DNA of 64,000 nucleotides from Marinilactibacillus sp. Marseille-P9653 (GTDB taxonomy: Bacteria; Bacillota; Bacilli; Lactobacillales; Carnobacteriaceae_A): contig NZ_CAKAKH010000001.1 in NCBI RefSeq assembly GCF_916618885.1, forward strand, positions 124,001 to 188,000, in the 5' to 3' direction. The position numbers and the translations under genes are program-made. Under the pieces are notes generated by a model that did no database searches, was not told where the DNA came from, and worked only from the letters and a program-made list of their open reading frames with translations. Numbering within the stretch: the stretch's first letter is position 1; each line of letters opens with the position of its first letter. Positions 58,885 through 64,000 of the stretch are shown here, piece by piece.

Positions 58885-61572
58885 ATGCCTGAAAATAGAA
58901 AGTGGTATCACCTAGAGTCATCGGAAGTCGTTAGTACGCTGGAAACCGATTTAGAATCAGGGTTAACAGAAAAAGAAGCAAGAGCACGAATAGAGACCCA
59001 CGGTCGAAACGAACTACCTGAGAAAGAAACGATTCCTGAATGGAAAAAATTTATAAGTCATTTTAACGACATATTGATTTACGTCCTCTTTCTCGCAGCA
59101 ATCATTACCTTCCTATTAAATCACCGATTAGATACAGTTGTCATCATTGCTGTAGTAATCGTAAATGCCACCATCGGTTATTTCCAAGAAAGCCGAGCAG
59201 AAAAAGAACTGAACAACATTAGAAATTTACTTTCATCCCAAGCAACGGTTCTAAGAGATGGTCAACGCTACGATATTGACGCGAAAGAATTAGCCCCTGG
59301 GGATATTGTGATCTTGAAAGCAGGAGACAAAGTTCCAGCCGATATAAGATTAGACTATACCTCGAACTTCAATGTAGAAGAATCTGCACTAACTGGAGAA
59401 TCCTCTTCGGTTGAAAAATCAGCTGAATCCCTTCCAAAAGAAACAACTCTTGGAGATAGATTGAATATGGTCTTTTCAGGAACTGCAGTTGCTTCAGGTT
59501 ATGCAACTGGTATCGTTGTTGAAACAGCTCAAAGTACCGAACTAGGTAAAATCAATACATCCATTTCCGAAGTGGAATCAGTAAAAACACCCTTACTCAA
59601 ACAAACAGATAGTCTAGGTAAAATGATTTCCATCGCAATCCTCGTAATCTCGCTCTTAACCTTCGCTTATGGTTATTTCATTGGAAACTATGATTCTTAT
59701 GAATTGATCCTTTATGTTATTGGTATGGCAGTGGGTGCGATCCCTGAGGGCTTACCCGCTATCCTTTCTATCATTCTTTCTATCGGCGTAAGATCGATGG
59801 CTGATCAAAACGCAATTGTGAAAAGTTTACCCTCTGTAGAAACGTTAGGTGCTGTTTCCGTTATTGCTTCCGATAAAACTGGAACATTAACTAAAAACGA
59901 AATGACAGTTACGACCGTTCATCTAGAAAATGAATCCTTTAACGTAACCGGAACTGGTTACGCACCAGAAGGCGATATTAAACAGGATGGACAAGTTGTG
60001 TTGCCTTCACAAAACGACTTACTAAAACAATTTTTAAGTATGGTCAAGACAGTTAACACTTCACATATCCGTCAAGATGATGATGGGCAATGGATTGTAT
60101 CTGGAGACCCTACTGAAGGGTGTTTAATTACCCTATCTGAAAAGGCTACCGAAGAAATTCCCCGTCATGATATTATTGAAAAAATACCATTCGATTCGTC
60201 ATACAAATATATGGCTGCGCTAGTTGAAGTAGATAATCAAAAAATGATCTGGGTCAAAGGTGCTCCAGATAGACTCTTCGATCTTGCTTTCTCTAATGCA
60301 GAGCAAGACTCTATCGATTTCTGGAACAACAAGATGTCTGAAAGGGCCCAAGAGGGAGAGAGAGTAATCGGTGTTGCTTATAAAAAAGTCAGCAGCGATA
60401 AAGAAACTATTGATCACGATGATTTAGTAGAAGGATTAGAAGTGGTTGGTCTGGCTGGAATCATTGATCCTCCTAGAGAAGATGCAATTAAAGCCATTAA
60501 AAGCGCTCAAAAAGCAGGAATCAAAGTCAAAATGATTACTGGCGATCACCGCGATACTGCAATGGCAATTGGAAAACAAATGGGTATCGGGGACGGTAAA
60601 AAGGCTCTTGAGGGTAATGAGCTCGACGACCTGTCTGATGAAGAACTAAAAAAAGCTGTTTTAGAATATGATATTTATGCACGGACTAGTCCTGAAAATA
60701 AAGTTGCATTAGTGAGAGCCTTACAAGCTAATGATCTTACAGTCGCTATGACAGGTGATGGTGTAAATGATGCACCTGCTTTGAAACGAGCAGATATTGG
60801 TGTCGCAATGGGTATAAAAGGCACAGAAGTTGCAAAAGATGCCTCTGAAATGATTCTAGTTGACGATAATTTTCAAACAATTTTTGAAGCGGTTAGAGAA
60901 GGTCGACTTGTATATGATAATCTCAAGAAATCTATCTTGTTTATTTTACCAACAAACGGAGCAGAAGCACTTTTGACCTTTGCAGCTATTATGCTCGGTT
61001 TATCAATGCCACTTACGCCTATTCAAATCTTGTGGATCAATATGATGACATCCGTAACCATTTCTCTTGCTTTAGCGTTTGAGAAATTGGACCCTAGTAC
61101 AATGGATAAACCACCTAGACCTAAGAAAACTAGAATTTTGAGTCCGTATTATATTTTCAGAATTTTCTATGTTTCTGTCTTGGTTGGTGGGAGTGTTTTA
61201 TTTATGAACACGACCATGATTGATAGTGGTTATAATCAAGAAATCATCAATACCATCACTTTCCAATCTATTGTTATTTCTCAGATTTTCTACTTGTTTA
61301 ACTGTAGAAAAGAAATTGAATTTGCCTTTGGTAAAGGGTTCTTTGCTAATAGAAGTGCCTTTATTGTTTCAGCTTTATTAATTGCCATTCAAATTGGTGT
61401 AACTTATTTACCCTTTATGCAGTCTGTTTTAGGAACGGTCTCTATTGAGGGACAATATTGGCTGTACCCAGTCCTGATTGGCTTGATTGTTTTCTTGGTT
61501 GTAGAAACTGAAAAATGGATTACGCGAACAATAAAAACAATAAAAACAATAAAAACAATAAAAACAAGGTAA
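58885..61572 (+). CDS. P-type cation-transporting ATPase (P2, Ca2+/Na+-type)
   Basis: An 895-residue ATP-driven cation pump. Order: cation-ATPase N domain (1-70), TM1-2, actuator domain with LTGESSSVEK, TM3-4 with the ion-site motif GAIPEGLPAIL, P domain with phospho-Asp330 (SDKTGTLTKNE), nucleotide domain, hinge MTGDGVNDAPALKRADIGVAMG, then six C-terminal helices (TM5-10). PEGLPA indicates a P2A/P2-like pump for Ca2+, Mn2+ or Na+; exact ion undecided. The last codons run into a 9-bp tandem repeat giving TIKTIKTIKTIKTR. GGGAG ribosome binding site. Confidence 0.92.
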   Translation: MPENRKWYHLESSEVVSTLETDLESGLTEKEARARIETHGRNELPEKETIPEWKKFISHFNDILIYVLFLAAIITFLLNHRLDTVVIIAVVIVNATIGYFQESRAEKELNNIRNLLSSQATVLRDGQRYDIDAKELAPGDIVILKAGDKVPADIRLDYTSNFNVEESALTGESSSVEKSAESLPKETTLGDRLNMVFSGTAVASGYATGIVVETAQSTELGKINTSISEVESVKTPLLKQTDSLGKMISIAILVISLLTFAYGYFIGNYDSYELILYVIGMAVGAIPEGLPAILSIILSIGVRSMADQNAIVKSLPSVETLGAVSVIASDKTGTLTKNEMTVTTVHLENESFNVTGTGYAPEGDIKQDGQVVLPSQNDLLKQFLSMVKTVNTSHIRQDDDGQWIVSGDPTEGCLITLSEKATEEIPRHDIIEKIPFDSSYKYMAALVEVDNQKMIWVKGAPDRLFDLAFSNAEQDSIDFWNNKMSERAQEGERVIGVAYKKVSSDKETIDHDDLVEGLEVVGLAGIIDPPREDAIKAIKSAQKAGIKVKMITGDHRDTAMAIGKQMGIGDGKKALEGNELDDLSDEELKKAVLEYDIYARTSPENKVALVRALQANDLTVAMTGDGVNDAPALKRADIGVAMGIKGTEVAKDASEMILVDDNFQTIFEAVREGRLVYDNLKKSILFILPTNGAEALLTFAAIMLGLSMPLTPIQILWINMMTSVTISLALAFEKLDPSTMDKPPRPKKTRILSPYYIFRIFYVSVLVGGSVLFMNTTMIDSGYNQEIINTITFQSIVISQIFYLFNCRKEIEFAFGKGFFANRSAFIVSALLIAIQIGVTYLPFMQSVLGTVSIEGQYWLYPVLIGLIVFLVVETEKWITRTIKTIKTIKTIKTR
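61528..61567 (+). repeat. 9-bp tandem repeat in the 3' end of the ATPase gene
   Basis: ACAATAAAA repeated exactly four times (61528-61563) plus a partial fifth copy. Each unit adds the tripeptide Thr-Ile-Lys without changing frame, so copy-number slippage would change only tail length. Confidence 0.9.
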
Positions 61573-61603
61573 GGTTTCCGTATCTTTGACTTTACTTTTA
61601 ACT

Positions 61604-61638
61604 AAACCGTTTGAGAAAAATTTTCAAACGGTTTTTTT
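61604..61638 (+). terminator. Terminator of the P-type ATPase gene
   Basis: AAACCGTTTGA / TTCAAACGGTTT with T7. Confidence 0.92.
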
Positions 61639-61932
61639 AATACTTATCAATAACATTAGAGTAGACATCGGATTATAATATACGGAAATGAGCCATAATC
61701 ATTAACTGACTTTCCTACAGGAAAGTGTATTTTGTATTGGTGTATACAAATTGATAGAATCGTTATTAAATTAAAAAAGTATGGTTAGGTTCTTTTGCAT
61801 ACAACATTATATAGAATGTTGCATTTTAATTGTGGTCTAAGATACTTTAAAAGAATAGTGTTTATTTTGGATGACTATTTAATAATTATGATAAACTTGT
61901 TAAACACTACCTTCAGATTCTAAATTTAACTA

Positions 61933-62225
61933 TTATCGTTCTTGATTTTCAATCCAATAAGCAATCAATTCTGAAGCGCTCATATTGACGGACTGAGCCA
62001 TATCTTTTAATTTCTTTTTATTAGTAGGCGTGATTGAAAGGTTCATGGAGCCTTTTTTTCTTTTTCCAATTCAGGTAAACTTGAGGGTTTCGTTATTTCG
62101 GAAGGGCTCTTTGCTTCTTTTGGACTATTTTTTAATTGCGAACTACTTTTTTCTATTTCTTTTTTCTTAGCCTTTTTAGCTTTCTTTTCTTCTTTCTTTT
62201 TGGCTTTATTTTTTTTCTTACCCAT
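61933..62225 (-). pseudogene. Frameshifted gene: Lys-rich N-terminus plus small helix-turn C-terminus
   Basis: A first frame (62043-62225) encodes 60 residues starting MGKKKNKAKKKEEKKAKKAK, then a Ser/Pro linker. A second frame (to 61933) gives MNLSITPTNKKKLKDMAQSV then NMSASELIAYWIENQER, which looks like a ribbon-helix-helix-type DNA-binding or oligomerisation module. They are separated by an A7 run; one extra A would fuse them into about 97 residues. It is probably one gene inactivated by a 1-nt deletion or read by slippage. Family not identified. Confidence 0.55.
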
Positions 62226-62304
62226 AATTCACTCTCCATTTTTTTATTATGTATAAGCGGTAACGTATGTTTTGTCAATTATGCTACGTACATATTACTC
62301 AGTC

Positions 62305-62387
62305 AAGTGATAGTTCCGAGGCTTTAGCCTGTTTTAATAAGGCAGTGATCTTTTTTATTGTAAAAAGATACTATCGCTTCATTTTTT
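62305..62387 (+). ncRNA. Candidate structured RNA with terminator-like end
   Basis: AAGTGATAGT (62305-62314) pairs with ACTATCGCTT (62370-62379). Inside lie a GGCTTTAGCC hairpin and an ATCTTTTT/AAAAAGAT hairpin, giving a three-way-junction-like fold, then T6. No Rfam-type consensus was recognised. Confidence 0.4.
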
Positions 62388-62504
62388 CAAAATAGAGATA
62401 AAGATTAATGATTAAGGATAACTGTGGTTTCTTGAATTCTTATTGTGCTATAGTTTGAATAGAAGGACCATCAAACCAATGAGGGAGAGCAGCGATATGT
62501 TTGC

Positions 62505-62786
62505 ATGATCGGTTTAGGATTACTAGCAGGCTGTAGCTCAACGGACACTGAGGTAGAGGATGCTTTTAAAACAGCGACTGAAGAAAGCAATCTTCAAGAG
62601 ACGTCAGAAGAAACTGCAGAGCCAAACCAAATATCTCAAGACGAAGTGGAATCAGTACAGGAAGAGATCCCTCGTTCTGTACTCTTGGACAAGACTTTCT
62701 GGAGTTTTGATAAAGATGAAGAATACGATTTGACTGCAGAGGTTGGTTTGGTGCTTATAGAAGGAAACTATGCTATTTTATCTTAT
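62505..62786 (+). pseudogene. Lipoprotein gene truncated by an IS
   Basis: The visible product begins MIGLGLLAGCSS with a lipobox (LAGC), followed by an acidic Glu/Thr-rich linker and the start of a folded domain (KTFWSFDKDEEYDLTAEVGL). The signal lacks a basic N-region, and the better-placed ATG at 62497 after AGGGAG stops after three codons, so the 5' end is probably also frameshifted. At about 62786 the gene runs into the end of an IS1182-type element. Function unknown. Confidence 0.6.
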
Positions 62787-64000
62787 AAGGGGCTGGGAAA
62801 AAACCAGCTTCTGACAAATAAAAAGAACAATGAAAACCGTCGGTTTTAGATGGTCTTCATTGTTCTTTTGTCTTTTTTCTGAAGGAGTAAAAGTATGCCC
62901 TCCTTTTCTTCGGAGTTCAAGGATCAGTTTCGTTAAATTCATGCTCATAAACATCAAGCCAATGTCATTATGAACGGCTTGTTTCCCTCTGACATGAACG
63001 CGTCGCATGCCAAAGACACCTTTCATCCGACCAAAAATGGTTTCTACGTCAATCTTTCGTTGGGCGTAGATACGTCTTCCGTAGTCACTTTCCAGGTGTT
63101 CTTTCGCTTGATGTTTAAAGTATTCCCAATTGTAATTCACCGATGTTTGTCTCTGGTTCCCCTTCGGGGTTTTGGCTAGAGCATTCAGCCGGTCATCCAT
63201 TTGTTCTTTGTCTGCTGTGTATACTTTAAACTGACGTGTATACCCTTGCTTGTCCACACGTGTGCTGTAGTGGGTAAAGCTAAACCGCACGCCGTCTAGA
63301 TCGGTATAAGCATCTTCTTTTTCGTCATAGGACCAATTATCCCGTCGTTTCGGATCTCGTTTATATTTTTTCTTTTGTTCTGCGTGATACATGCCGTAAG
63401 GGATTAAAGGAACCTTTTCATAATCATCGATGATCGTTTCATAGTTCTCTTCGCTGCCATATCCGGCATCTGCGACAATATACTTGAACAAGTCCAGTGT
63501 GGAAATGGTTGATAAAAAAGGAAGCAGCGTTCGCGTATCCGTAGGATTTGAAAAAATATCATAGTCAATAACATATTGATTATTAGAAGCGACTTGAAGG
63601 TTATACCCGGGTTTCAATTCGCGGTTTTTCATGGGATCTTCTTTCATACACATGAACGTAGCGTCTTTATCCGTTTTGGAATAACTGTTTCGTCCATCAA
63701 AGGTTGCTCGGGCTTCTTCGTATGACTGTTTTCGCGGCAGGTAATCTTTGACACACTTGTTGCGGTGCTTTGTTAACAGACGACGACGTCGTTTGTGTAT
63801 AGAACCACCTTTGGGAATCTGTGTTTCTTCTTGGATAGATTCTTCAACCGCTTCTAGTGAGGTGTCAATCGCATCAATCAGCGTTTCAATGCCTTCTGAT
63901 GTGTCTAACTGCTCTTTTGAAAGGCAGATATTCACTTGTGACTGAATCATGGTTTCATACAATGCTTCGACATTCTCGTTCAGCTTTGCTTCATAACGAT
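62778..64000 (-). CDS. IS1182-family transposase (5' end outside the window)
   Basis: The reading frame stays open to the right edge, so at least the last 407 residues are seen and the N-terminal domain is missing. DDE-core features: QVASNNQYVIDYDIFSNPTD, an Asp in YIVADAGYGSEENY and a Glu in RKIDVETIFGRMKGVFGMRRVHVRG, the last being the IS1182/IS5-like C-terminal signature. The stop codon lies just past the presumed IS end (last residues QPLIR), so the last codons may be flanking DNA. Confidence 0.88.
   Translation of the reverse strand, partial: RYEAKLNENVEALYETMIQSQVNICLSKEQLDTSEGIETLIDAIDTSLEAVEESIQEETQIPKGGSIHKRRRRLLTKHRNKCVKDYLPRKQSYEEARATFDGRNSYSKTDKDATFMCMKEDPMKNRELKPGYNLQVASNNQYVIDYDIFSNPTDTRTLLPFLSTISTLDLFKYIVADAGYGSEENYETIIDDYEKVPLIPYGMYHAEQKKKYKRDPKRRDNWSYDEKEDAYTDLDGVRFSFTHYSTRVDKQGYTRQFKVYTADKEQMDDRLNALAKTPKGNQRQTSVNYNWEYFKHQAKEHLESDYGRRIYAQRKIDVETIFGRMKGVFGMRRVHVRGKQAVHNDIGLMFMSMNLTKLILELRRKGGHTFTPSEKRQKNNEDHLKPTVFIVLFICQKLVFSQPLIR
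62786..64000 (-). mobile_element. IS1182-family insertion sequence (partial, runs off the window)
   Basis: The left boundary is near 62786 (AAGGGGCTGGGAAAA), where the interrupted lipoprotein reading ends. A hairpin AAAAGAACAATGAA / TTCATTGTTCTTTT (62820-62868) lies in the transposase C-terminal codons. The other terminal repeat is outside the window. Confidence 0.75.

Noticed and set aside
61708-61730. CTGACTTTCC followed by GGAAAG, resembling the first bases of the IS1634-type terminal repeat
   Set aside because: Only 10 bases match one end and no element lies beside it; chance or a very small vestige cannot be told apart.

Overview
The window is the replication-origin region of a low-GC Gram-positive chromosome. 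Gene content and protein types point to Lactobacillales, most likely family Carnobacteriaceae (Marinilactibacillus/Alkalibacterium/Carnobacterium-like). That family call comes from protein resemblance only and is tentative. Genes left of about 38.1 kb run mostly on the minus strand and genes right of 38.6 kb mostly on the plus strand, as expected for two forks leaving oriC. The bipartite origin lies around dnaA: a DnaA-box cluster upstream of dnaA (38.1-38.4 kb) and an unwinding module between dnaA and dnaN (36.55-36.70 kb) with DnaA boxes, DnaA-trios and an AT-rich tract.

Layout: 0-5.5 kb holds a glyoxalase gene, then a roughly 4.9 kb accessory segment between gloA and rlmH. It carries a diguanylate cyclase, a dehydrogenase remnant and a complete IS1634-family insertion. 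It is flanked by a duplicate of the rlmH 3' end and by terminal inverted repeats, as in SCC-type islands. 5.4-7.3 kb holds rlmH, ohrR/ohr and an isolated cluster of at least eight DnaA boxes. 7.4-16 kb holds htrA, gdhA and the walRKHIJ cell-wall stress operon. 16-23 kb holds a stand-alone PTS EIIA, two envelope-stress-type genes, a cytoplasmic alpha-amylase, the KtrAB potassium system and purA. 23.5-38 kb holds the replication and ribosomal block: dnaB, rplI, gdpP, rpsR, ssb, rpsF, gyrA, gyrB, recF, yaaA, dnaN, dnaA, with two perfect parS sites.

Right of the origin: rpmH (47 codons), rnpA, yidC and khpB; a GNAT protein and folC; a trehalose module (operator, treP, treC, with treR 4.4 kb away); DUF969-DUF979-pcp; an M50-type membrane protease; and mnmE-mnmG. 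After mnmG the usual rsmG-noc-parA-parB block is absent. In its place are a TauE/SafE permease, a decayed second copy of the mnmG 3' end, a Cys-rich copper-storage-type protein, an IS30-family element, a P-type cation ATPase, small broken genes, and an IS1182-family element running off the right edge.

The core genes cover DNA replication, topology, tRNA modification, wall homeostasis (WalRK), second-messenger turnover (GdpP) and potassium uptake (KtrAB), which c-di-AMP controls in related bacteria. Accessory material is concentrated at two gene 3' ends (rlmH, mnmG) and at 56-64 kb. No tRNA, rRNA or CRISPR array was recognised.
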